Assembly: GCF_023015615.1 (NCBI RefSeq)
Contig: NZ_JALKAJ010000002.1
Location: 1,068,501 to 1,132,500 of the forward strand
Reading direction: 5' to 3'
DNA length: 64,000 nucleotides
Origin: Qipengyuania sp. S6317L1
GTDB lineage: Bacteria > Pseudomonadota > Alphaproteobacteria > Sphingomonadales > Sphingomonadaceae
Shown here: positions 17,164-25,526 of the stretch, one piece after another
Position numbering within the stretch: the stretch's first letter is position 1
Layout: each line of letters starts with the position of its first letter
Made by a program: the position numbers and the translations under genes
The notes under the pieces: model-generated
Database searches by the model: none
What the model saw: the letters and a program-made list of their open reading frames with translations, nothing else
Told to the model about the DNA's origin: nothing

Positions 17164-17204
17164 TCTGCGATTCGCAATGGTTAATGCGATAACGGGGCAT
17201 TTTG

Positions 17205-17672
17205 GTGGGCAAGAACGGCGAACCTTCGGTCGAAGAAATTCTGGAATCGATCAAAAGCGTGATGGAACGCGACAGCCGCGCGTCCGCCGCCGATGACAAG
17301 CGCCGTAAACGCGCCGAGCCGGAAGAAGCCGGGTCTAAACAGTCCGCTGAGCCTGAGGTCGACGAAGACGAAGTGCTTGACCTTGCTGAACTCGATCTTG
17401 CCGACGTGGTCGAGCTTGAGGACAGCGAAGACGCGCCGCTCATCAAAGAGGAAACCCGTGGAGCCATGCAGGAGAACCTTGCTGCTCTCGCCATGCTCGC
17501 AGAGCCGGGCGCAAGGCCGCAGATCGTGCGGTCGGGCGAAACCTCGCTTGAGGGGCTGACCCGCGAGCTGATGCGCCCGATGCTGGCCGAATGGCTCGAC
17601 AAGAATCTGCCTGGCATGGTCGAAAAGATGGTGCAGGCCGAAATCGCCCGCATCGCCGGCAAGCGCAACTGA
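17205..17672 (+). CDS. PopZ-like polar organising protein (DUF2497)
   Basis: PopZ/DUF2497 layout: a short N-terminal helix (EPSVEEILESIKSVMERD) used for partner binding, an acidic Pro/Glu/Asp-rich disordered linker (about residues 35-95), and a C-terminal oligomerisation region with the conserved TLEGLTRELMRPMLAEWLDKNLP-type helix (here TSLEGLTRELMRPMLAEW) and VEKMVQAEIARI. In Caulobacter, PopZ forms a polar matrix and anchors ParB-parS. The start is GTG 17205 (a TTG three bases earlier is also possible). A parABS system lies about 20 kb away in this window, fitting such a role. Confidence 0.88.
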   Translation: MGKNGEPSVEEILESIKSVMERDSRASAADDKRRKRAEPEEAGSKQSAEPEVDEDEVLDLAELDLADVVELEDSEDAPLIKEETRGAMQENLAALAMLAEPGARPQIVRSGETSLEGLTRELMRPMLAEWLDKNLPGMVEKMVQAEIARIAGKRN

Positions 17673-17729
17673 TATCCGCCTCACACTTTGACTGGAAAGC
17701 ATGAGCCAATCGCGGTAGCGGTTGCGCCC

Positions 17730-19901
17730 ATGATCACTCGCACACTCTTGTCCAGCAGCCTTGTGGTTGCGGCCACACTTGCATCACCCTTGGCATCACC
17801 CCTCGCAGCGCAGGATTCCACCGCGTCTGCAGCGGAAAAATCCCCGATGAGCGCGCGCGATCTCATCACCATGCCGCGCCTTGGCGGCCCAGCGGTCACA
17901 CAATACGGGCGCTATGCGGTCTATTCGGTCACTTTTACCGATGAAAAGACGCTGGAGCGTTCGCCAAAGCACTACATCCTCGATCTGGGCCGACCGGGAA
18001 GCCAACCGGTCGAATTCGAGCTTGGCCTTTCAGGGCACTCGTTGAGCTTTGGCCCTGACAATTTCCTTTATTTCGTAAGCTCTGGCCACACCGACGAAGA
18101 GGCAGAGAAACGCTCTCGCGTGTGGCGGGTCGCGCTTGAGGGCAATGGCAATGTCACCGGCCCCATGCTGGTTGCGGATGTTGCGGGCACTAATATCGCC
18201 GGCTTCAAGCTTTCACCAACGGGCGACAAGATTGCGCTTTGGGCGGAAATCGACCGCAATTGCGAGCGGTTCGGCTGTGAGCCAAAACCAGAACCCACAG
18301 GCAGCGGTCGACTTTATGACGGTGACGGCGGCTTTTATCGCCACTGGGACAGCTGGATTGATCCTGACCTCCTCAACCGCGTCTTTGTCTTTGGCCTTGA
18401 GGACGGCGAAATCGTAGGCGACGGGGTCGAAGCCGATGGCGAAACGGGGATCGGCAATACGCCCACCAAGCCTTTCGGCGGGAGCGGCGATATCGCATGG
18501 GCGCCCGATGGTTCGGGCCTTTATTTCGTCGCGCGCCGTGCAGATGGGAATGAGCCCACCTCGACCGATCTCGACATCTATTTCTCCGACCTTTCAGGCG
18601 CCGCGCCGAGCGAACTTACCGCCGCCAATGAAGCGCATGATTCCACCCCTGTCCCCTCCCCCGATGGCAAAAGCCTCGCCTATCTTGCGATGGAGCGGGC
18701 AGGTTACGAAGCGGATCGCATGGTGGTGCAATTGCGCGACCTTGAAACCGGTGACACCCGCGCTCTGACCGCGGATACCGACCTGTCGTTTGGCAGCATT
18801 GCGTGGAGTGAGGATGGCTCATACCTTCTCGCAACGGCGACCGATGTGCTTGACGTGCCGGCCTACCGGATCGACCCCGGGTCGGGCGAAGTGACGGAGC
18901 TGAACCTGATCGCTGGCAATGAAGCGCATATCGGCAATGTGACACCGCTGGTCGGGGACCGTGTGCTTTTCACCCGCGAATCAATCGGAGTTCCAGCCGA
19001 ACTCTACATCGCGCGCGTGGGTCAGAAGGCGACGCCTATCACCGATGTCGTGACCTCGCGCATGGGCGAAATGGCGGCGACCGTCACCACCCGCTTCAGC
19101 TTCGAAGGCGCAGGGGGCGCCACGGTCTGGGGCCAGATCACCAAGCTTGATGGCCATGAAGGCAAAATGCCTGCGATCCTTTACATCCACGGCGGGCCGC
19201 AAGGCTCCTTCCTCGATGGCTGGTCCTCGCGTTGGAACCCGCGCGTTCTGGCAAGCCAAGGCTATGCCGTGATCTCGGTCGATTTCCACGGGAGTGCCGG
19301 ATACGGGCAGGAATTCATGGATTCGATCAACGGCGATTGGGGCGGCAAACCTTTAGAGGATCTGCAAAAAGGCCTTGCCGCAGCGCTCGAACGCGACCCG
19401 CAAATCGATGGGGAGCGGGCCTGCGCCATGGGGGCAAGCTATGGCGGCTATATGGTCAACTGGATCGCGGGCAATTGGCCCGACCGCTTCGACTGCCTCG
19501 TCCAGCACGATGGCCTCTTCGATATGCGCAGCTTCTATTATTCTACGGAAGAACTGTGGTTCCCGCGCTGGGATTTTGGCGGCTCCTACGCCGAAGCGTC
19601 CGAAACCTATGAAAAGTGGAACCCGGTCAACCACGTCGACAAATGGCAGACCCCCATGCTGGTGATCGCGGGCGAGCAGGATTTTCGCGTGCCCTATACA
19701 CAAGGGCTGCAAAGCTTCACCGCCCTGCAGGAACGCGGCGTGCCATCACAATTGCTGGTCTTCCCGGACGAAAACCACTGGGTTCTGGGCGCGGCAAACT
19801 CCCTGCAATGGCACGAGACGGTGTTTGCCTGGCTCGACCGCTGGCTGAAGCCGCAAGAGGAAGCGGGCGAAGACGAGGCTCAGGGAGCGCGCGCGCAATG
19901 A
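17730..19901 (+). CDS. secreted S9 family prolyl oligopeptidase/dipeptidyl peptidase
   Basis: Serine peptidase of the POP family. A signal peptide (MITRTLLSSSLVVAATLASPL...LAAQ) sends it to the periplasm or beyond. Residues about 50-430 are a beta-propeller with WD40-like PD40 repeats. The catalytic alpha/beta-hydrolase part holds the nucleophile in GASYGGYM (about S570), the Asp in VIAGEQDFRVPY and the His in PDENHWVL. ATG 17730 was chosen because it places the signal peptide at the N-terminus. It overlaps the next gene by ATGA. It probably trims peptides for nutrient use. Confidence 0.93.
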   Translation: MITRTLLSSSLVVAATLASPLASPLAAQDSTASAAEKSPMSARDLITMPRLGGPAVTQYGRYAVYSVTFTDEKTLERSPKHYILDLGRPGSQPVEFELGLSGHSLSFGPDNFLYFVSSGHTDEEAEKRSRVWRVALEGNGNVTGPMLVADVAGTNIAGFKLSPTGDKIALWAEIDRNCERFGCEPKPEPTGSGRLYDGDGGFYRHWDSWIDPDLLNRVFVFGLEDGEIVGDGVEADGETGIGNTPTKPFGGSGDIAWAPDGSGLYFVARRADGNEPTSTDLDIYFSDLSGAAPSELTAANEAHDSTPVPSPDGKSLAYLAMERAGYEADRMVVQLRDLETGDTRALTADTDLSFGSIAWSEDGSYLLATATDVLDVPAYRIDPGSGEVTELNLIAGNEAHIGNVTPLVGDRVLFTRESIGVPAELYIARVGQKATPITDVVTSRMGEMAATVTTRFSFEGAGGATVWGQITKLDGHEGKMPAILYIHGGPQGSFLDGWSSRWNPRVLASQGYAVISVDFHGSAGYGQEFMDSINGDWGGKPLEDLQKGLAAALERDPQIDGERACAMGASYGGYMVNWIAGNWPDRFDCLVQHDGLFDMRSFYYSTEELWFPRWDFGGSYAEASETYEKWNPVNHVDKWQTPMLVIAGEQDFRVPYTQGLQSFTALQERGVPSQLLVFPDENHWVLGAANSLQWHETVFAWLDRWLKPQEEAGEDEAQGARAQ

Positions 19902-20308
19902 TCGACCAGGACTTGCTCGCCGCACAGGCCACGCTCGACCGGAAATACGGCAGCGGCGAATGCGCGATCGAACGTCAGATCTTCCTGTGCGCGGTATCGG
20001 AGAAACAGAAATGCTGCTCGCGGGACGAGGGGGAGGTTGCCTGGGCCTTTCTCAAGAACCGGCTGAAGGAGCTTGGCCTCGTAGGGCCCAAGCGCGATGC
20101 CGACAGTCCGCGCGGACCCGGCGGCGGGATTCAGCGCAGCAAGGCCGATTGCCTGCAAATCTGCTCAAAAGGGCCGATTGCGGTCATCTATCCTGACGGT
20201 GTCTGGTACCACTCATGCAGCCCACAGGTGCTTGAGCGGATCATTCAGGAGCATCTTATCGGGGGCGAGGTGGTCGAAGAATTTCGCCTCAAAACGCCCC
20301 GCATCTGA
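19898..20308 (+). CDS. thioredoxin-like [2Fe-2S] ferredoxin-type protein
   Basis: A 136-residue protein resembling the (2Fe-2S) ferredoxin domain family. The four likely ligands are in LCAVSEKQKCC (first pair, Cys-x8-Cys) and DCLQICSKGP (Cys-x3-Cys), followed by the conserved PIAVIYPDGVWYHSCSPQ and an ERIIQEHL tail. It is probably a small electron carrier. It is translationally coupled (ATGA) to the S9 peptidase, but the link between the two is unclear. Confidence 0.85.
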   Translation: MIDQDLLAAQATLDRKYGSGECAIERQIFLCAVSEKQKCCSRDEGEVAWAFLKNRLKELGLVGPKRDADSPRGPGGGIQRSKADCLQICSKGPIAVIYPDGVWYHSCSPQVLERIIQEHLIGGEVVEEFRLKTPRI

Positions 20309-20334
20309 TCCGGAAGGTCATTCCGGCGACAAAC

Positions 20335-20652
20335 TCAATCCTCGTCTTTTTTGCCCGACCACAATTCGTCGCGGCTGGGCAATTGATTGTCGACCGATTC
20401 GTCATGGCCCGTGCCGGACGATAGGAAGACAAGGCCCATCAACCCGCCGCCAAGCAGCATGGTAAAGCTGATGCCGAGCGCCACGGCGATGTAGAAGTGC
20501 ACCGAAATTGCGCCGTTGAAGGCATAAAGCAGGCCGAGGGCAAGCAGGACCACCGCCACCGTCACGCTAAGCAAGAGGCGCATGATCTGGCGGTAACGCG
20601 CCCATGCGTATGCTGCGTTTTCCGGATCATCGAGAGGGGACTTTTTGACCAT
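20335..20652 (-). CDS. conserved two-helix membrane protein
   Basis: A 105-residue protein with two hydrophobic helices (about 23-45 and 52-77), a short charged N-terminus (SPLDDPENAAYAWARYRQIMR) and an acidic hydrophilic tail. Both termini are probably cytoplasmic. No enzymatic motif or named family is recognised; similar small proteins occur in sphingomonads. It is convergent with the ferredoxin-like gene and divergent from the CBS gene, whose promoters share 20653-20787. Confidence 0.65.
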   Translation of the reverse strand: MVKKSPLDDPENAAYAWARYRQIMRLLLSVTVAVVLLALGLLYAFNGAISVHFYIAVALGISFTMLLGGGLMGLVFLSSGTGHDESVDNQLPSRDELWSGKKDED

Positions 20653-20787
20653 TGGGGCTCCATGCGGGCGGGGCCGCGTGATTGCAATGGTGAAGATACG
20701 GGCCGTGTCGCGATTAAGTTTTAACCCCAGGCAGACTCGCCTTTAGCCTCAATTGGTGGCAGCTTCCTATCTGGAAGGAGACAAGCC

Positions 20788-21219
20788 ATGACAATTGCAA
20801 AGATCATTGAGGGCAGAAAAGGCTCCGAAATCATCTCCTGCGATGCAAACACACCAGTCAACGAGGTGATTGGTATGCTTGCCGGCAAACGGATCGGGGC
20901 CCTGCCGGTCCTGCGCGATGGGAAAGTCGCAGGGATCGTGTCCGAACGCGACATTATCTACCGACTGGCACAAGCGGGACCATCGTGTCTCACCGGCCCG
21001 GTCGAGGCGATCATGACCGCGCCCGCCGTGACGATCGAACCATCGACGAAAATCGACGATGCGCTCGCGCTGATGACGAAACGCCGCTTTCGCCACTTCC
21101 CCGTGGTTGAAAACGAGGCGTTGGTCGCGTTCATTTCCATCGGCGACCTTGTGAAAGACAAGATCGACCAAGTGGAGCACGAAGCGGCGGCTTTACGCGA
21201 TTATATTCAGACCGCCTGA
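20788..21219 (+). CDS. tandem CBS-domain protein
   Basis: The whole 143-residue protein is a Bateman module, two CBS domains (about 8-65 and 75-135) with the typical VLRDGKVAGIVSERDIIYRLA and FPVVENEALVAFISIGDLVK motifs. Such stand-alone proteins bind adenosyl ligands (AMP, ATP, SAM) and act as energy sensors. A strong ribosome-binding site (GGAAGGAG) precedes the ATG. It lies upstream of erpA on the same strand, with 43 bases between them, possibly one transcript. Confidence 0.92.
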   Translation: MTIAKIIEGRKGSEIISCDANTPVNEVIGMLAGKRIGALPVLRDGKVAGIVSERDIIYRLAQAGPSCLTGPVEAIMTAPAVTIEPSTKIDDALALMTKRRFRHFPVVENEALVAFISIGDLVKDKIDQVEHEAAALRDYIQTA

Positions 21220-21262
21220 GAGATTGGTTGAGGATTAAGTCCGCGAGACCTACATAAGCCTT

Positions 21263-21604
21263 ATGGCTGACACACTCACCCAAACTCCGTCGCTGACCCC
21301 GGCCGCGGCAGCGCGCGTTGCGATGATCGCAAGCAAGCAGACCAAGCCTGCAATTTTGCGGCTTTCGGTCGAAGGTGGGGGCTGTTCGGGCTTTCAATAC
21401 AAGTTCGAAATGGCCGACGCGCCAGAAGCGGATGATCTTGTGAGCGAAACCGACGGCGTAAAGCTGGTCGTCGATCCTGTCAGCCTCGACCTTCTTGAAG
21501 GCAGCGTCGTCGATTATGTCGAAAACCTTGGCGGGGCGGCTTTCCGGGTCGAAAACCCCAATGCAGCGGCGGGTTGCGGCTGCGGCTCAAGCTTCGGGAT
21601 ATAA
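21263..21604 (+). CDS. erpA: iron-sulfur cluster insertion protein (ErpA/IscA type)
   Basis: A-type Fe-S carrier that hands clusters to apo-enzymes. The three invariant cysteines are present: GGGCSGFQYKFEM and the C-terminal CGCGSSFGI. The 113-residue length and Y-K-F-E-M region suit ErpA rather than SufA, though assignment among A-type carriers from sequence alone is not firm. It lies between a CBS protein and exonuclease III on the same strand. Confidence 0.9.
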   Translation: MADTLTQTPSLTPAAAARVAMIASKQTKPAILRLSVEGGGCSGFQYKFEMADAPEADDLVSETDGVKLVVDPVSLDLLEGSVVDYVENLGGAAFRVENPNAAAGCGCGSSFGI

Positions 21605-21655
21605 TCGCGCCCTTCGCGATAGACGCGCGCGCGCCGATCGGTCATGTAAGCGCGC

Positions 21656-22462
21656 ATGAAGATCGCCACTTACAATATCAACGGCGTCAAAGCGCGCCTG
21701 CCCCGGCTTAAGGAATGGCTCGAAGAAACGCGGCCCTCGGTCGCGTGCCTGCAAGAGATCAAGAGCCAGGACAAAGACTTTCCCGCAAGCGAGTTCGAGG
21801 CGCTCGGCTATGAGTTGATCTGGCACGGGCAGAAAAGCTTCAACGGTGTCGCGATCCTTGCCGATAGCAAGGCGGGTTATTCCATAAGCGAAGTTCAGCG
21901 CGGGCTTGGTATTGATGGTCCCAAAGAGGGTGAGGGCGAGCAATCGCGCTATCTCGAAGCGGACATCACCAGGGACGGCGAAACGGTCCGCATTGTCTGC
22001 ATCTACCTTCCCAATGGCAATCCGCAGCCGGGGCCGAAATTCGATTACAAGCTGGCGTGGATGGAGAAATTGCGCGCGCGCATGGCCGAAATCTGGGCCG
22101 AAGAGGTGCCAGCCGCGGTGCTTGGCGACTACAATGTGATTCCGCACGACGACGATGTCTATTCGGTAAAGGCGATGGCGTCCGATGCGCTGATGCAGCC
22201 CGAATCGCGCGCCGCCTATTCGCGGCTGCTGGCCGATGGCTGGACCGATGCTGTGCGCACCTTGAACCCGCGTGGCGGGGTTTGGACCTATTGGGACTAT
22301 CAGGCAGGCGCATGGCAGCGCGATCACGGTTTTCGCATTGATCACATCCTGCTCTCGCCCGAACTCGCTGACCGATTGGACGCGGTCGGAGTCGATCGCG
22401 AACATCGGGGCCGCGAGAAAGCGTCCGATCACGCGCCGACATGGGCGATTTTGCGGGACTAG
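21656..22462 (+). CDS. xth: exodeoxyribonuclease III (AP endonuclease)
   Basis: Base-excision-repair enzyme that cleaves abasic sites and trims 3' ends. Family motifs are complete: MKIATYNINGVKARL (metal Asn), LQEIKSQD (metal Glu), YLPNGNP, LGDYNVIP, WTYWDYQAGAW and the final IDHILLSPEL and SDHAPTWA (catalytic Asp-His). The 268-residue length is standard for XthA. It ends in a GC-rich hairpin region shared with the convergent SleB gene. Confidence 0.96.
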   Translation: MKIATYNINGVKARLPRLKEWLEETRPSVACLQEIKSQDKDFPASEFEALGYELIWHGQKSFNGVAILADSKAGYSISEVQRGLGIDGPKEGEGEQSRYLEADITRDGETVRIVCIYLPNGNPQPGPKFDYKLAWMEKLRARMAEIWAEEVPAAVLGDYNVIPHDDDVYSVKAMASDALMQPESRAAYSRLLADGWTDAVRTLNPRGGVWTYWDYQAGAWQRDHGFRIDHILLSPELADRLDAVGVDREHRGREKASDHAPTWAILRD

Positions 22463-22503
22463 AAACAAAAGGACCCCGCCTCGGGGGGGGGAGAGGCGGG
22501 GCC
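22461..22503 (-). terminator. intrinsic terminator between xth and the SleB gene
   Basis: A hairpin with a nine-base-pair stem (CCCCGCCTC at 22474-22482, GAGGCGGGG at 22493-22501) and a G-rich loop. On the minus strand it is followed by TTTTGTTTCT, so it mainly terminates the leftward SleB-type gene, whose stop is 46 bases away. Read rightward it lacks a T-run but could still block xth transcripts. Confidence 0.75.
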
Positions 22504-22548
22504 TTAAGCCATCAGCATGAACCGAAGTTCAGCGATAGAAACTGATAA

Positions 22549-23235
22549 TCAGCGATAGAAAACGTGCGTCTGGATCTGTGCCAGACGGGTCTTCTTGCGG
22601 CTCCAACGCGGACTCACGTAGTTCGCGTGGAAATAAACCGCGTCATTGGCCTCGGTTTGCCAAAGGTTGTCGTGCGCGATTTTCGCGACGGCCTTGGCGC
22701 GGGCCCAGGTTTTCTTGCTCGTGTTGATGCGGGGCAAACGGCCACCGCGCACGAAGGAAAATTGTGAGCGTTGCAGGACAACGCCGCAATAGCTTGCAGG
22801 CCACCGCGAATCTGATGCGCGATTGATGACGACCTCTGCCACAGCCAATTGGCCCTGCAGCGGTTCGCCGCGCGCTTCAAAATAAACAGCGCCGGCAAGG
22901 CACCGCATTTGCTCGGTCAGTTCTTCATCGGCGTCGATGCTTGCCACCAGTTCGCGCAAAGACGAAGCTTCGCCTGCGATAGGGGCCGCAGGTTCAGCGA
23001 CTGGCTGGACGACTTCCTCAGAGACGAAAGTCACGTTCTGATCCGATGTCGCTTGAACGCCGTCTGTTTCTGGCGCCTGCGGAACGATCTCAACTTGTTC
23101 GGCCGCTACGGCCTCAATGGTGCCCGCAACGTCTTCGTCCTGGGCAAATGCTTCAGCGCCATCGACGCTGGAGAAACTCAAACCGGCGACGGCTGCGAGT
23201 GCGACCGCGCTAAATGAGTAAGTCTTACGACCCAT
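22549..23235 (-). CDS. SleB-type cell wall hydrolase
   Basis: Peptidoglycan-lytic enzyme of the Hydrolase_2 (SleB) family. A signal peptide (residues about 1-31, ending AEAFAQ) is followed by a Val/Glu/Ala-rich linker to about residue 95, and the catalytic domain fills the rest: LAGAVYFEARGEPLQGQLAVAEVVINR contains the catalytic Glu, followed by QFSFVRGG and DAVYFHANYVSPRW. It probably acts in the periplasm on cell-wall remodelling. In Gram-negatives these enzymes are lytic transglycosylase-like. Confidence 0.9.
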   Translation of the reverse strand: MGRKTYSFSAVALAAVAGLSFSSVDGAEAFAQDEDVAGTIEAVAAEQVEIVPQAPETDGVQATSDQNVTFVSEEVVQPVAEPAAPIAGEASSLRELVASIDADEELTEQMRCLAGAVYFEARGEPLQGQLAVAEVVINRASDSRWPASYCGVVLQRSQFSFVRGGRLPRINTSKKTWARAKAVAKIAHDNLWQTEANDAVYFHANYVSPRWSRKKTRLAQIQTHVFYR

Positions 23236-23336
23236 TTCGTTCTTCTTTTTATGCGGTGAGCGAGCTCAGACGCAGGCGCGAACCATGAGAATTGCGATTA
23301 TGTCGCGGGGTATGGAGAGGTGGTTCTAGTAGCCTA

Positions 23337-23438
23337 CCGGCTGCCCCCCGTCTGCGTGCTCAAAGCCGGACCGTATTGTCCGTAACCCGAGCCTGCGCAT
23401 CTGGAAGCGAGGGCCCAAATAGGCTGCTTTCCCTTCGC
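23337..23438 (+). other. structured intergenic region, possible small RNA
   Basis: Within the 220-base gap between the SleB start and the DUF1491 stop there are three potential hairpins: CCGGCT/AGCCGG (23337-23369), GGAC/GTCC (23368-23381) and GCGAGGG/CCCTTCGC (23407-23438). I do not recognise a known RNA family (not a tRNA, and no full SRP-RNA apical motif). The SleB promoter must also lie in this gap. Confidence 0.25.
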
Positions 23439-23455
23439 GTCAAGCTTAGGGCCGG

Positions 23456-23791
23456 TTAAACGGGTAAAAGTGCGATGAAACGTTCTGCCTCGTCGATATC
23501 CACCTCCAGAACCCAAACATCGGGATCCTGAGAACGGCGGCGGGCGATGTATTCATCAAATTCTTGTGGCTTTTCAACATTTTGCGATTTTGTGCATTCG
23601 AAAGGCCGCGTTCCGTCCAATTGCGGCATCCTTTCATAAAGCCTAGCGTCGGCCCCGCGAAACATAGTTACAATGAGGATTGTCCCTGCGTCCCGCTCCC
23701 CTTTGGAGAGGACCATCGCAAAGCCTCCATTCGATTCGGCGAGGCGAATCAGGCTGGAAACTTCGAGATGCGCGGGCAGGCGTTCCGACAT
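23456..23791 (-). CDS. DUF1491 family protein
   Basis: A 111-residue alphaproteobacterial protein that begins with the family pattern MSERLPAHLEVSSLIRLAE, then GGFAMVLSKGERDAGTILIV and ends with DPDVWVLEVDIDEAERFIA. No catalytic residues are known for this family and its function is undescribed. It lies 11 bases downstream of the hotdog thioesterase and probably belongs to the ptsN transcript. Confidence 0.85.
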   Translation of the reverse strand: MSERLPAHLEVSSLIRLAESNGGFAMVLSKGERDAGTILIVTMFRGADARLYERMPQLDGTRPFECTKSQNVEKPQEFDEYIARRRSQDPDVWVLEVDIDEAERFIALLPV

Positions 23792-23802
23792 CGGGCGCAG
23801 CG

Positions 23803-24270
23803 TTAACTGGCGTAGCCTGGCAAGCTTGAAAGAGGGATGCGAGAGCGCATGAAGGTGCCGGTCCCGCGGCCAATCTCATCGCCTTCGTGATCCACCAGCC
23901 GCGATTCCGCGACCATCACCCGTCGGCGGCCGCTCACCCATTTGCCCTCGGCCACGACTTCGCCTTCCTTCACCGGTTTGGTGAAGTGGAGGTTGAAACT
24001 GGTGGTGAGCAGAAAGGTGTCGGTTGCAAGAGTGTTGGCGGCGTAAAAGGCCGCATCATCGAGCATCTTGAAATAGATCGTCCCGTGCGCAGCGCCTGCT
24101 GCGTGGAAGACATCGGGTGTCACCGCAAAGGTCAGCCGTGAGAGCCCTTCGCCAACGATTTCAAGTTTCGAGCGGAATTTCTCGTTCACCGGCGCCGAGG
24201 CATAAAGCCGCTCGAGCGCGCGGTAGTGACCGTCCGCTCCCGTCTCGGCGCTGGTGCCTTCAGGCGGCAT
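23803..24270 (-). CDS. PaaI-like hotdog-fold thioesterase
   Basis: A 155-residue hotdog protein of the PaaI/acyl-CoA thioesterase kind: FHAAGAAHGTIYFKMLDDAAFYAANTL holds the family helix with an Asp-Asp pair, then LLTTSFNLHFTKPVKEG and the strand segment VSGRRRVMVAESRLVDHEGDEIGRGTGTF. The substrate is probably a CoA thioester but cannot be specified. It overlaps the ptsN stop by 11 bases, so the two are co-translated. Confidence 0.88.
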   Translation of the reverse strand: MPPEGTSAETGADGHYRALERLYASAPVNEKFRSKLEIVGEGLSRLTFAVTPDVFHAAGAAHGTIYFKMLDDAAFYAANTLATDTFLLTTSFNLHFTKPVKEGEVVAEGKWVSGRRRVMVAESRLVDHEGDEIGRGTGTFMRSRIPLSSLPGYAS

Positions 24271-24724
24271 CGCGCTCGAGGAACTGGTTGGTCAAAAGCG
24301 CATAGATTGCTTCTGCGTCGGGCGCTTCGCCAAGAGCGTTCATCATCCCGTCATCGCGCATCAAGCGCGAAAGCGCCGCAAGTGCGTGAAGGTGGGTCGC
24401 GCCCGCGTTTTCTGGCGAGACAAGACCAAACGCGAGCGTCACAGGAACAGCGTCAGCCGCTTTGAAATCGACCGGCGCTTCGAGTTTGAGGACCGCCAGA
24501 GTGGGGCGCGAGACAGTGGACAAACGGCAATGCGGGATAGCCGCACCCCGGCCAAACCCTGTGCTTCCCAAGGCTTCGCGTTGCTCAAGTCCTTCGAGCA
24601 CCGCCGTTGCATCGAGCCCGTAAACAGACGCGAAGAGATCCGAAAGGCGGCTCAGAATTTGTCGGCTGTTTTCGACCCGAACGATGGCAATCGCTTCGGG
24701 CAAAACATTGATATTAACGTCCAT
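24260..24724 (-). CDS. ptsN: nitrogen PTS EIIA protein (PtsN)
   Basis: EIIA-Ntr, the final phospho-acceptor of the nitrogen phosphotransferase system; it regulates potassium transport, kinases and metabolism rather than sugar uptake. The phosphorylated His is in GAAIPHCRL (about residue 65), preceded by REALGSTGFGRG. The 154-residue length is normal. It is downstream of hpf, the classic rpoN-hpf-ptsN neighbourhood without rpoN here. A short inverted repeat lies 22 bases before its ATG. Confidence 0.93.
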   Translation of the reverse strand: MDVNINVLPEAIAIVRVENSRQILSRLSDLFASVYGLDATAVLEGLEQREALGSTGFGRGAAIPHCRLSTVSRPTLAVLKLEAPVDFKAADAVPVTLAFGLVSPENAGATHLHALAALSRLMRDDGMMNALGEAPDAEAIYALLTNQFLERDAA

Positions 24725-24745
24725 GTGTAATCCAAAATCCCGTGC

Positions 24746-24765
24746 ATTTCCCTTCAGGGGGAAAT
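24746..24765 (-). other. short inverted repeat between hpf and ptsN
   Basis: ATTTCCC and GGGAAAT form a seven-base-pair stem around a six-base loop, 22 bases upstream of ptsN and about 138 bases after hpf. No T-run follows, so it is not a clear terminator. It may be an operator or mRNA element. The rest of the 178-base gap holds nothing recognisable. Confidence 0.35.
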
Positions 24766-24902
24766 CTAAGAATCAGCCATTAACGAAAGAACATGCCGCA
24801 ATTAAGGCCCTGAAGCAGGCCGTGCGGTTTGTCTTTCATTTTCGGCTTGGACCGCATCCGGCTATCCAGCGATATCCAATCGCTACCCGGAATTATCTTG
24901 TC

Positions 24903-25457
24903 CTATGAAGGCTCAACCCATCCGATCGAGCCGTCGGAGCGGCGATAAACCATATTATGCCGCCCAGTTCCAGCATTTTTGAAAAATAGAGCCGGCGTAT
25001 CGCGCAAATCGAGCATCATCACCGCGTCTGCGACGCTGCTCGTGGGGACATCAACACTGGTTTCAGCAATGATCGGAGGGGCGTCTTCTACGACCTCGGC
25101 ATCGACCGCAAAGATTGTATAGGCGGCCTCTTCTTCAGCTCTTGCGTGGGCGGCTTGCTCATGATGATCTTTTAACCGGCGTTTGTATCGGCGCAGCTGC
25201 TTTTCGATCTTGGCCGCCGCATCGTCGAGCGCCTGATGCGCATCGTGCGCGCCGCCATGCGCTTTCAGGATAAGCCCGTGCATCACGTGCATTACGATAT
25301 CGCAGGTGAACGCGCTGCCTGGCCCTTTGCCAAAGGTCACGTGGGAGGAAAGCGCGCGGTCGAAATACTTGTCGACCATCGCCTCAAGCCGGTCGGTGGC
25401 GTGTTCCTGAAGTGCAACCCCTGTTTCGACCTGATGGCCCGAGATACGCATGTCCAT
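24903..25457 (-). CDS. hpf: long-form ribosome hibernation promoting factor
   Basis: Dimerises 70S ribosomes into inactive 100S particles under starvation. N-terminal S30AE domain (residues about 2-100: MRISGHQVETGVALQEHA, KYFDRALSSHVTFGKG) and a C-terminal dimerisation domain (about 125-184) with DTPALFFKNAGTGRHNMVYRR and GSIGWVEP, so this is long HPF. An AGGAGG lies ten bases before the ATG chosen; a second ATG two codons in is also possible. It is upstream of ptsN on the same strand. Confidence 0.95.
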   Translation of the reverse strand: MDMRISGHQVETGVALQEHATDRLEAMVDKYFDRALSSHVTFGKGPGSAFTCDIVMHVMHGLILKAHGGAHDAHQALDDAAAKIEKQLRRYKRRLKDHHEQAAHARAEEEAAYTIFAVDAEVVEDAPPIIAETSVDVPTSSVADAVMMLDLRDTPALFFKNAGTGRHNMVYRRSDGSIGWVEPS

Positions 25458-25526
25458 TTGTGCTTGTCCTCCTATTTTTCAGCGCAAGCGATGGCCTTGT
25501 CTCACTACAAAGCCTGTGCCTGACGC

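Noticed and set aside
23400..23455. possible SRP (4.5S) RNA on the minus strand
   Set aside because: Only a short GGAAAGCAGCC match; the conserved GGTCCGGAAGG part and the long flanking helix are absent.
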